Positions 48,921 through 60,019 of a DNA stretch of 64,000 bases are shown here, piece by piece; position 1 is the first letter of the stretch; every line of letters begins with the position of its first letter. A program made the translations under genes and the position numbers. The DNA lies in assembly GCA_021234155.1 (NCBI GenBank), contig JAJEKV010000011.1:2044001-2108000 (forward strand), read 5' to 3'. Below the pieces are notes generated by a model that was not told the origin of the DNA, did no database searches, and worked only from the letters and a program-made list of their open reading frames with translations. The stretch is from Isoetes taiwanensis. Its lineage: Eukaryota; Streptophyta; Lycopodiopsida; Isoetales; Isoetaceae.

Positions 48921-49990
48921 TGCTTTTTGTTTTGTTGTTTCGTAATGGATCTTCCACCTGACTATCTGCTTTGAAAGGTTTTTCCTATGCTGGTAAACTT
49001 ATTATATGCTTATAAGACCACATTCTAAGCATCTAGCTTTTGTGCTGCACTCACAATGACCTCCTTACATCTTTACTCTAGAGCAACTTTTGATTGAAAA
49101 GAAACTCTTTCATAACTCAGATTAAATGAATACAATGCGCAGTCATTCCAACACTCACAACAGACACAATCCATCTTTTTAAATATTTTTTTAAATTGCA
49201 AACACTTAAAACCTAAGATTGCTCCTTCCATTTATAAAATAAGAATGTTTTTTCAAATTTCTCCATAACGCTCAACTGACAATGTTAAAACTAATAAGTA
49301 CATCCAAATGTTATGTCTTCCTTTAATTTTTCTAATGCATCCATTAGCCATGCTCGTCAGGATTAGTTGATCATTGACATCGAGTAAAGGTGCTTTTTTT
49401 ATGAATGTCTAGGCAAACCTCTAGGATTTTTAATGTAATAATTTAAGGTAGGGGTCACTTGCGAAAAACTTGGCCTTCATAAGATACTCTAATAACATTA
49501 ACTTTTGACTTCATTTTGTATAAGTATAGAATTTATAAACACCTCACCTTAAATTTACAAAAATTCTAAGGTCTTGCATAGTCAGTCTCCGTGTGCAAGA
49601 TAGAGGGGCACAATCGGTACTTGTGGTTGCGTGTGCAGCACTGCAATGACAACCCTCTCTTTGTGGCGGTCTGCTACTTCCCACATGCCGAGCTACAGCA
49701 CCCCCTAAGCATGCATGGAGCTGGGGGGCATTTTTGCGCCAGCCAAACACCCCCTAAGCACCTAATGTTGAAAATTTTACTTATTTTTATCTTTTTTTCT
49801 ATAACTCCAATGAAGCTGAAATTTTGTATTCCAAGGTGTAATATGAATGCGTTTTAGGGAAAAATATCAAAAAAATAAAAGAAAAATATTTTTCAAAAAT
49901 ACAAAGAAAATAGCCCCAGAAAGCACCCACTAAGCACCATGTGTCGCTGACACAAAAAGTGTCCCCCACCTCCATGCTTTACAGCACCCC
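48921..49990. other. Intergenic, no gene recognised
   Basis: Contains a CACCCCCTAAGCA segment repeated at about 49,700, 49,745 and 49,925, possibly part of an unrecognised transposon. No coding family seen. Confidence 0.35.
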
Positions 49991-49995
49991 CTCGC

Positions 49996-52610
49996 ATGCC
50001 TCAGCTGCGACTGGACTATGAGCATGCAGGGGCTTACGTCCAGATGCTCACAGATGACTTGGCAGACATTTTGCAATCCCCTACACTAGACCAACAAGCT
50101 AGTAGGTTGATTGACATCCTCGGGGCACCAGCAGCAAGGTGCTTTGGGAGAAGCCGTCTCCAATGGACCAAGAGGGCCACGACCTTCCCCTGTAACCTTT
50201 GGTTTGATGTAGAGTGCAAGGAACACATATGCTGGCTCTGCCAGGTCACAGACTGTGCTCTCTGCCCACACGCAGTCAGACAATACCGCCTTCTTCTTAA
50301 GCTTAAAAGGCCAAGTATGTCGCGGCCCATCGGCAGGAAATGTTCTTCCTCTTGGACTGTCATCCCAGGACTTTTTGGCGAAGGGTGCTGAAAAAACCAG
50401 TACAGCCTACAGGGAACATCACGTTCAAATAATGGGGACAATATATGTAGTAGCTTTATGACCCTCAGGGAGCACAGGTGAGGGTACCCCCACAGCATGG
50501 CCCAATGCTGGAAATCACAAAGGTAGATGTAGACCAGGGCCTATAATATCTAACTAAAGGAAAAGCCTTAGACCTAGATGGTATGCAGGTGGAGTTGCTC
50601 AGGTGAGCAGGACCTACATAGTACCGATGTGACTGCCATGTTCAACAAGGCACTACAGGATGGTTTCCCCCATAGTGACCACTAACCAAGTTGTTCTCAT
50701 ATACAAGGCAGGTGACCCACACTGTCCAGCCAATTATTGAACAACCATGGTCAGCTCGGTGTTCGCAAAACTGCTTGCCAGCATTTTAGAGCACCAGCTG
50801 ACATCCTGGACAGAGGCAACAGATGACCCTCACACAGATAGGGTTCAGGCCGTGACACTCAACTATTGGTCAGATCTTCACACTGCAGATCCAGATTGAG
50901 GAAAATAGGAACAGACGACGAGATCTATGCTGCTATGTGGCCTTCACAAAGGCTTCTGACAGGTGCCTCGGGAAAAGCGGTGGACAAGATTGCAAGACCT
51001 AGGGGTCCATGCAAATTTGCAGAATGCACTGTACAGGCTGTATGAGACATGTCAGGCCGATTGCATCTGCCAAGCCAGTCATTCGACAACAGCCCGACAA
51101 CAGTATCGGGGTCCATTAGGGATGCCCTCTGTCATCTTATATTGTTTGGACTCTACATTGACTAGTTGGAGATCTGGCTTGCTGAAAATGGGGGCGAGGA
51201 AGTTTATCTGTTGTGAGATTGTCAGTCAGCTCATATATACTGACGATGTAGACCTCTTTGCTTACACTTTGACAGATATGCAGCGCCATCTCAACGCTTT
51301 GGACACATTCTGTCAGGCCTCTACCATGCTAATCAACCTCCTTCGACAGATTGCCACAGGTCCCCTCCTTGTGTTATCGGGGCAAAATGTAGAAGTGGCA
51401 TCCACCTACAGGTATTTGGGAGTGGAGTTTCTTTCTTGTATGCAGTGAGATGCTTCCATTCGTCTACGGGTGGCAATGGGATGGAAGGCATTGTGTGCCA
51501 TGCACAACAACAATACAGAGCAGAGTTATATGACTGGGCCTATCGGTCGCACCTATTCAGGTTCTTGGTAGAGCCCGCCCTTTTATGTGGAGTTGAGGTC
51601 TAGGGCCCCGTGGTTTCCCGCACTACTTGGAATGATTTGGAGCAAGTACAAAAAGCCTTCTTGGCCTGAGCACTGGGGGTAAAGTCCACGGTCCCATATC
51701 AAATCCTGCTACAGAAGATAGGTTTCTTACCTCTTCAGAGGGCAGCCCTGGATCGATACATCGTCTACTTTCAGAAAGTGGTCACTATGGACGATGCTCG
51801 CCTTCCTAGGACTTATGTCGTCCCAATGGGGCCACAATGCCCTAAGGCTTGTTGGAAGGAAAAGCAAGCTCAGTGGCTTGTCAGATGGAATGTGCAGGAG
51901 CTCATGTGTATACAGATGCAAACAAAGGCAGATCGCCATAACATGAGATAGTATTTTGATGCCTGCTTTCTCAGCAATCTCTGGCATGCCGCTGCTTTTG
52001 AACAGGTCAAGACATCACATTGCCACTGCCACGTGAATCTCTCATTGGAACAGAACCCGCAACATTAGCTATGTACCATCTGCCTATGAAAAAGCACATA
52101 CTCATTGCCTCAATCCATAGAGGTGCACACCATTTTCGCATTGAGACATGAAGATGGATTGGAGTACCGCAGTTGGATGGGCTCTGTAGATGCTGTCAAA
52201 TGGGGGCTGTTGAAGAAGAGTGCCATACCCTATAGGGATATTAGGTGTATGATCAAATCTAGGTGCACTATACTGAGTTGGTTCAGTCTGGCCAGCCGCA
52301 ACACGTCATGCTCAGCGCGGCTTTACTCTAGATGCTGGGACTATACCTCTAGGAGGAAATGGATCTGCGAGACCAACTCTATCCTCGGACATACATATGA
52401 CTTTAATTTCTCTTTTCTCATATGTATACTTGTACAGTTTGACAACATTCTTATATTGCCACAGTTTTTCCCTCAAAAATCTTTTGGGGCGGGGATTAGG
52501 TTTGTTGCGCTCTCTCTTTTTTAGCTCCCATAGGTCGATTGGTCTCTGTAGACGATAAAAGCCTACTCTACTCTACTCTATCCTATTCTATTCTATTCTA
52601 TTTTATTATT
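49996..52610 (+). mobile_element. LINE (non-L1 type), RT remnant with TTCTA-repeat tail
   Basis: The first open block (49,996-50,391) holds LWFDVECKEH, the linker between endonuclease and RT. RT blocks are scattered over frames: TKGKALDLDGMQVELLR, GFRP.HSTIGQIFTLQIQIE and YVAFTKASDR (the F-x-K-A-F/S-D box). The catalytic box is YTDDVDLF (about 51,238) in place of YADD. LINLLRQIATGPLLVLSGQN follows. The 3' end is a run of TCTAC then TTCTA pentamers (about 52,563-52,604), the same type of tail as the LINE at 7.3-9 kb. Heavily mutated. Confidence 0.7.
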
Positions 52611-53740
52611 TTTTCCTTAAAAGGCTTGGCCCCCGAAGCATTGTTTTAAACCTAGTTTTCTTTTAGTTGTTATCTATGAAATGGCCATATTCAACTTTAG
52701 GGCATTGAAACTTGTTAGGGTTACATGATTGGCAACACAACTCTATTTTCTGGCTATGGCAGACATGATGTAGCATTAGGGGTATGTTTTTCATTGTGCT
52801 AGAGACGCTTTGATCTAATCAAAGCCTTGATAAACTCCCAGACACTTGTCGCGCGAAACAAATTTGGCATAGCTATCATTTTGAAAGAGGGATTTCGGCT
52901 ATTTAGAGTACAGACAAAACAAATCCAACATCCTTAAAATCCAAGCATAAGGGTTAAACTTTTGGCAGAAAAGTCTGATTGTAAGATCCATTAGCTTGAG
53001 TAATCATAAAATATGCTCTGCTTTTTGTTTACTTCTCTTTTTCATCACGAGATAAAAAAGACCCCAGACATTGCAATGATTTCTACAAAATTTTTATCTA
53101 GATTAATGATATTTAATCAATTTAGTTCACCAATATCTTCAATCCTTAAGACTGCGTTCACATGCAACCATCACTGGAGAGGGACCCTGTTTGCCTTGTG
53201 CTAATTAACGATGGCAGGTGATGGTCCATGTAAAAGAATGAGGCATAGGGACGGGACATGTTCTCATAGCTGCCTACTAGAGATGGTGGGTAGAGACAGG
53301 GAAGGTGAAGCCCAAGTGATAGCCATGGACAAGGGAGGTGGGTGTGGACCACCCTGTTATAGGGGAGGCCTTAGAATCATCTATGTTCCAAGGAAGATGG
53401 TGAGTATAGGTACTCCAAATACGAGACATCGGAAATGGGTTCTTATTCTCCCAGTAGTACTGGAATATGGATAGAATATGGGTCGAGTTAAGGCGAGGGA
53501 TGATATCTCTACTCTTTTGCCCGTGACTGTTGCAATTCCGGATGTGGAGCTTAAAGAGGTAGCATCTTTAGGTAATTTGGGGTCAGTATTTGAGATGGAT
53601 TGTTATAAGGGTGTTTGTGCCTTTTCTCTACACTTTTTGGGAAAACGTGCTGAAATGTTTTAGGCTATCTGGTTTTGGAGGCATAAATAAATGTATTTAC
53701 ATACTATTATCAATAAAAATAAAATATCTTGCTCTCAAAA
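52611..53740. other. Unassigned; 3' part ends in poly(A)
   Basis: No family recognised. The segment before the poly(A) at about 53,738-53,760 is less AT-rich and locally open (53,211-53,663), so it may be the 3' end of a retroelement or a processed transcript. Confidence 0.3.
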
Positions 53741-53916
53741 AAAAAAAAAAAAAAAAAAAAGGGAATGGGTCTTTTACACGACGGTGATGGCGCCTTCACT
53801 GCATGTGAACAGACTCTTACTACCTAATAGAGGTTTTCGACTGAATTTTAACTTCCCAATTCTACAGAATATGTAACCAAGAGATCTAAAAAGAATAATG
53901 AACCTTGACTTAGGCG

Positions 53917-54220
53917 AGAAATTCTAGTTCTCACTTAACCATACAAGATTTGATTGCAGCACAAGAGGGCTTCCAGGTTCCCAATTGAATTTCTGATACA
54001 ACTGATTCTGCAAGTTTAAAACTTTAAAGTTTGTATTCACTCCATGACAGGAGTTTCTTTTTGGACATGTCAGAAGCTATATCTCTGCATGCCTTTGCTG
54101 GGTATATCATTTTCCAATGGATATACCTCTTTTGATGTACTTATGTTAACATGAATACTAAAAAAATCCTTGCCTTCAAAAAAGAAAAAAAAAAAAAAAA
54201 AAAAAAAGAAATTCTAGTTC
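53917..54220 (+). repeat. Possible retroposed segment with poly(A) and flanking repeat
   Basis: The 14-mer agaaattctagttc stands at 53,917-53,930 and, after a poly(A) of about 24, at 54,207-54,220. Similarity continues beyond the 14-mer (AAGATTTGAT in both flanks), so this could be a longer direct duplication and not a target duplication. Confidence 0.35.
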
Positions 54221-54789
54221 CACTAATCTATGACTAAGATTTGATACCATTACCCACAAGCTCCAATGAAAGTAACATGGCCGTGATTCCACTTGTTTTG
54301 AATCATCTCTACTTCCTGCAAATTCAACAAAGTAAGGAACATAAACAACTTCAAAAACTCTCTTACAACCAATTCTTGGTATAACACACAACTGGCACAA
54401 ATTCACCAATCGGATAACCTCTTGGGATGTTCAGAAGCTCTAGATTAGGAATCAAAACAAGGCTTCTTTGAATTTGCTATTGAAGCATATATATACTACT
54501 CAAATCTTTTGGAAAAGAAACGGCCTTTTGATAGATTAGGATCATATATGGCTTTAAATCTAAGATTGCATTTGTGTTCCTTCTGCAAGTCCTCTGGGCC
54601 ACAACATTGAGCTTGTGCCATAACACTATTACTGGTAGCTTTTTAGTAAATTCAGAGAACGATATCATTAAGTATGGTTTATGTAGTGTTGAAAGGATTG
54701 TGTGCATTATTTAGAGCAGTTGATATTTGTGTCGGATAGGCATAAAGAACTAGTGGATGGCATTTTACTTGTGTTTGGCGTAGGGACAT

Positions 54790-55660
54790 TTTATGCTCAT
54801 TACTCGAGGCATTTGGCAGAAAACTTTCGAAAAGCATTCAAAAGCATTCTACTAGGACAATGATAGTGGATATAGAAGCTGGGTTCAATGGCGTCATTGC
54901 TGAGATTCACAAAATTAATTCAAATGCCACTAACTGGGTTGAGGGCGTGGCATTGGGCAATTGCTTTTTTTTTTTTATTTTCCTTCAGAGCTAGCGTTTG
55001 GGCATATGAGATCTAACATCGCGGAGTCCATAAATGCTTGGATGTTGGATTTTCCTTTAGTTCTTGCATTTATGGACTCCGCATTATTAGAGATCAAATG
55101 CCCAATACTAGCCCTGAAAAAGACAGTTACCCAATGCAATTTATCCACTCCCTCAATCCAAGTAACTACATTTGCATTAAACTTGAGAATCTCAACAATG
55201 ACATCATTGACCCTAGCTTCAATATATGCTCTAGCAGCATCCCACAACAATTGTCTTGATGGAAGCATTTTTTAATGTCAAATGAAAGTCTTCTGCCACA
55301 TCTCACGCAAAAACCATAAGCTATTTCAATCCACCTGTCCGCGACAAATATCAATTGCCCGTAATGATGCATACAATCCTTTAAACACAGCATAAACCAT
55401 ATTCAGCTATCATCGTTCTCTACATTTATTACACCAAAATCTACCATTGACATTTGCATCTATCCATGTGGTTGCCATTGAAATGTCCAAGTACTTGCCT
55501 TTTAAATGAGTGACATTCAACCCAATCAAAAGCTAACATGCGATTGTTGAAGACATCACAACTTGCTATACTTTGAAATAAAGTGCTTGGGATGAAAATA
55601 TTTCCCTTAGTATGGCTATAGCATGGCCGCATCTCATCCCACAATATCTATGTGGTAACT
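54790..55660 (-). pseudogene. MULE transposase relic with a fold-back
   Basis: On the minus strand, blocks in order are MLAFDWVECHSFKRQVLGHF (degenerate catalytic entry), MHHYGQLIFVADRW, AARAYIEARVNDVIVEILKF and GHLISNNAESINARTK (the C-terminal S-N-x-A-E-S-x-N block of MULE transposases). The plus strand at 54,790-55,090 encodes a second version of the last two, including FYAHYSRHLAENFRKAF and FGHMRSNIAESINAWM. So the locus contains an inverted duplication of the transposase C-terminus. Confidence 0.65.
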
Positions 55661-56150
55661 ATAAATCTTGCGTTGTAGTTTTCTCGGCTATTTCAAGAAT
55701 TATGCATACAAGTATTACTCATTTTGGCATGCATTCTTCAATTTTACCATGAAATGGTATTGGAGGATATGCTTCATGGCCAGTCGAAACTTTGGTTGGT
55801 AAGGAGGTTGCATTTTTCCAATTATGTTAGATAAACTATATGCATTCAATTGTGGAATAAAGATAAGAAACAAAAATAAAGAACAAATGTGGGTATTTAT
55901 GGAATAAACTCGTGATTTAGATGCTAAAGTCTTCTTTTGTGCTAGCTGGGAGATTTTTTGAAATAGAGGTATGTTTTGTAAATTATGTTATGCTCTGCTT
56001 CCTTAAGGTATTAGTCGCTTAATATGTCAGAGCATTTTGATTATGTACAGGATTTTTATAATGAAGTAGCAAGAGCCATATTGGTAGTATGTGTGCCAAC
56101 CTGTTAGCAAATTATAGATGCCCCATGCCCTATAATTCTGTGTTTGTAGG
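55661..56150. other. Intergenic, no gene recognised
   Basis: AT-rich sequence between the MULE relic and a dispersed repeat. Nothing recognised. Confidence 0.4.
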
Positions 56151-56154
56151 TACA

Positions 56155-56320
56155 TGTGATCCATTTTTTGGGTTGCCCCTAGGGGGGCAAACCCTTGTTT
56201 ATGTGGGCTTTTGGCATATCCTAGGTATATGCTAGAATATCCCTAGAATATGCTGGTGACTGCTCCAAACTTATGATTGGCTGTAAACTCTCGGTCACTT
56301 CTGTTGGCGGGCAGCCGCTT
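56155..56320 (-). repeat. Dispersed repeat, copy 3 (inverted)
   Basis: Read on the minus strand it follows copy 2 at 19.64 kb block by block: GACCGAGAGTTTACAG, TTTGGAGCAGTCACCAGCAT, a GCATATAC-type AT-rich part, then the GGGTTTGCCCC/GGGGCAACCC hairpin. Similarity ends shortly after the hairpin (CCCAAAAA). Confidence 0.6.
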
Positions 56321-56677
56321 TCGAAACCGGCTAACCGGACAGGTCTGAACGATTTGGGATTTTTTGCATAGGGCAGAGCATATGACGCCCTATTAGCTTG
56401 TGATAAGAGCTGGAGTAATAGTTAGCTCTGCAAGCAAATTAGTTTAAAAGCATGATTTCATTAATTAGAGAAATTTGGAATTCTCGTTTAGCATGAAATA
56501 GGTTAGCGGGTAGCCATATAGTGCAAAAACTACTACCAACTGAGTAAAAGTTGGCGTTTTATTGCACAAATTCTGCAAATGATTCAGTGTTCTTCGGAAA
56601 TATAATTTTTACAGGTAATGCAAAGGTCCATCGCGAGTAGAATGTAGTAGGAGGGAATGCTCAAACTTGTCGCAAGA

Positions 56678-56691
56678 ATCGCGAACGCGAT
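56678..56691. repeat. 14-bp palindrome ATCGCGAACGCGAT (copy 1)
   Basis: An imperfect palindrome closely followed on the plus strand by TTTCGCAG, a 3' splice-site-like end. See also 56,828, 60,006, 61,856, 62,008, 62,041 and 62,131. Confidence 0.7.
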
Positions 56692-56827
56692 GTTTCGCAG
56701 CTGAAAGGAGACAAAATAATGAGCCTTTTATTAAAACCATATGAGAGCATTGTGTTAAAAGAAGGTACCGAGGAGCAAGCATATCACAAAAAATTCAGTA
56801 TTTAAAGCCATATAATTGCTACAGAGG

Positions 56828-56841
56828 ATCGTGGTCGCGAT
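56828..56841. repeat. 14-bp palindrome ATCGTGGTCGCGAT (copy 2)
   Basis: One arm differs at one base. TATTTTCAG, splice-acceptor-like, follows on the plus strand. Confidence 0.6.
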
Positions 56842-58728
56842 TATTTTCAGCATTAAACATATGGTAAAAGATATGGTTAAAGACAAAAAGATATGGTAAT
56901 ACATATTCCTGAAACCAAAATTTCTATTGAAGGAAGTAATATACAACATTCATTATTCTGATTGTGTTTCAGATACTTGATCAGGTATCACACCCATTTC
57001 ATTGGCCATGCGGATGACATGCTCTCTACCCAATTCCATAGCTTGTGTTGTGTCCAACTCAATAACCTCGTGACCTCTCGGAATCTCAACACCCATGGCG
57101 TTTATGCGATGCTTGCTGCAGAGATGTGAATCGGGCTTCCATTTTTCACTTTATCCACCGTTTGCTCCCCGCCTATAAGTTCCTTCTCCGCCTTCAAGAG
57201 TCTCATTGTGGATGAAAGAGCTTCTGCTTCTTGTTGTGTACCTGATGCTCTTGTGTCCCAAGAAGCTCATCTTGGTCAGTTTCCATGTGATGTTGGTCTG
57301 CTTCCATGTGCTGCTGGTCTGTTTCCATGTGTTCTACGCCCACGTATTCAAACTTATGTTCGCCTGTCAAGAAAGGCATGTACCCATCAAGCTTCTCATT
57401 AAGTGCACTCAATTTTTGAAAAGTGGGCTCCAGGGCTTCTATACCTTTTTCCGTCTCTTCAAGCAAGCGCTTTGTTTCTTGCATTCTCTCTTCGTAGGAC
57501 TTAGCATCGAGGTTTTCCAAAATGGAATCCAGCTTTGATAGGTCTGTGTTCTGGGTGATACTGATGTTGGGCAGCACTGGATCAGACTCAACATTCTCTG
57601 CTTTCTCCTCTTCTTCAAACCCCCACGTACTTTGATTGGCCATTCTCAAGCGTTTCAAAGAACGCCCTCAGGAAACGGCACACTTTACCTGAACTTTCGA
57701 TTTTTGCCTTGCATAAGAGCAACATGAGAAGCTGTCCCAGCCGAAAAGAAATCCACAACGCAACCATCAGTCGGCACCAGCTGTTCAACAATATGGTAGG
57801 CATACGAGGTTTTCAGCTGGCATTTCAATACAAGATCTCCTTCCATTGCCGCCCATTTGAATCTTGGTTTGCCTGTAAAAAGAGTCTGAAATTTCTTTTT
57901 TATCTTCTCATCGGCATCCTCATTACCTGTTAGCGGCATTGGAGGCAATGGTGTTGACTTAGGAGCCTTGCCGTGTGGAGATAGGCGAAGCTCCAGCTCT
58001 GGTTGCACAGGTGCTACACGAACATCACTCCCTGTTAATGCACATATGACTAATATAGTAATTGATGTTCTTTCACCCTTCGTTTACTCTCCCATCCCGC
58101 TTTCTTCATAAGAACCTAAAGATAGGTGGCCACCGCCTCAAATTTGCTTCATTTGTACAAACAATTGGGCAAATTCATCGAAAGCATGATAATAACCAAG
58201 TGATAAACTTTGGCAATCGTCATGGTAGCTATCCTTGTAAATAGATCCGTGTATTTCTTGCAATCCCATACCTTGTTCATCCCTCTGATGTCAATAAATA
58301 TCAATGTCGCATTCTCCGACACTTGGGAGGAAGTAGGGATGCCATCCTTTGTCACCGCTATGACAATATTTTTTCTTTTCCTTTCTTTTTTCTAGCCTCT
58401 TACCGCTTTTTAGAATATTCCCGATTGGCTCGTAAAAGGCTACGGTAGGTTACCTAGTGTATAATCCTTGTTATAATTAGCCTTCACGCACTCTGACGCA
58501 GATTCGATATATCCAAAGATTCTCTGTTCACCAAAATCGGGGAAAAGCCTGAAGCAATTCCTCCCAGCTATCGAAATCCTTTTGCAGTAAATTTGTGGCA
58601 TAAGATAAAATTTCGCGCCTCATAAAAGTGAGGGTTCTGATGTCAGTTGCCTGTTGTTTGCAATCAAATCTCCCGCTATAACCTGACTGCATCTTTAAAT
58701 ACGTTTTGCCTTCTATAATCTCATCGAG

Positions 58729-59737
58729 CAAGCTTTAAATTTGAATGGGACCCCTAGTATGTTTTTGAAGGGCAACTTTTCAACTTGCCATTCAATTTGA
58801 AGGGCAAATTTTTGGCCTGCCATTCTTTTGCATGTCCAAGTTTTTGAAAGACATTCAAAGCTTAAACTATAAAAATTATAAAAATAGAATAGAATAGAAT
58901 ATAATAGAATGTATTCTAGGAGATCAACTGCAGTGCCTATGGACCCCAACGAAGAAAAGAAAAACGTCGAAATTATGGATAATATATTTTAACTTTTAAT
59001 AAATATAACTACAAAAAGGATCCAAAATAACTCATAGTTTATTAATATATTTCACATTGACATATTGCCATTGTCAATGCAAGAAATAAGGGAAAAAACA
59101 TTATATGCAATTTGCCGTTGAAAATCAAATATCTTTTTTTTGCAAAAAAACAGAGTTGTCCATTCAAAAATGAAAATAAATATGTTCAAGAGACGACATG
59201 CCTCAAAATTCCTCTGTGTTGAGTGGGCTCTGAAGCTGATTAGCCAAATTGGTCGGATTCAAATCAAACTACATATCAAATTGCATGCAGATGAAGAAGC
59301 TCGACGCTGGGCAGGAAAGAAAAGGAAATGAGGACAGAGAAATTCTTACCGTTCTATTGTTTTTTCCGCATTTACTTGTCTCGCCAATTAGCCAATTTTA
59401 ATAAATGCATTTATTGAGGAGGAGATTATAAAAAAAAATTTGAATATCATATGTTGTTTGTTTTGGTCATTTAACAAATAAAAGTGTAAAGTATAAACAG
59501 AAAAATATATAATATAGAATAGAATAAAATAGATTTTTTAACGTCTAATGTAAGCAATACATTTTTTTTTTTCATAATCATGGCCATTCTATTGAAGGGC
59601 AACTTTTTCCTAAGCTTTTCTATTGAATGGTAAATGTTTTCCCTTGCCGTTCTTAAGAATGTCTAAAAAAATTTAGCCGTTCTCTGCATGGCTAGGACCC
59701 CCAAGAATGGTACCGAACATTTCAAATTTAAGGCTTG
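58729..59737. mobile_element. hAT-like non-autonomous element inserted in the ParB/MTase exon
   Basis: Ends are CAAGCTTTAAATTTGAA (58,729 inward) and, on the opposite strand, CAAGCCTTAAATTTGAA (59,737 inward), matching at 16 of 17 positions. The 8-mer TCATCGAG flanks both sides (58,721-58,728 and 59,738-59,745). An 8-bp duplication and termini starting CA are hallmarks of hAT transposons. The interior (1,009 bp in total) has no transposase frame and contains TAGAATAGAAT simple repeats. Removing the element and one 8-mer makes the host exon read continuously (QLLDEIIEGK), so the gene was open at this point when hit. Confidence 0.85.
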
Positions 59738-60005
59738 TCATCGAGCAGCTGTGACACCTCTGCATTCGACATACCTCGTAGCAACCAGAGCCAGGTCTTG
59801 TTAAAGAAGTCTTTGGATGGCTTGTCCGGAAACTCACCATGGTCGTCACTGAGTTTACGACTCACCCACAGACCGGCAACTTCCATTAACTTCTTGAAAA
59901 CCTTCTCATCCATAAAAATGAATTGCTTTTCATCCTTAAGCTCCTGCACTTTCAAGGTGGTCGTTGCAATTTCATGGAAATCTTGCAGAAGCAAAGGTCA
60001 TCAAG

Positions 60006-60019
60006 ATCGCGGCCGCGAT
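60006..60019. repeat. 14-bp perfect palindrome ATCGCGGCCGCGAT (copy 3, in intron)
   Basis: Lies in the short intron (about 65 nt) between exons B and C of the ParB/MTase gene, some 25 bases before the acceptor CTTCTGCAAG on the minus strand. Confidence 0.75.

Noticed and set aside
53917-54220. Clean SINE or processed pseudogene with target duplication
   Set aside because: Similarity between the flanks continues past the 14-mer, so a plain direct duplication cannot be excluded; reported only as a low-confidence repeat.
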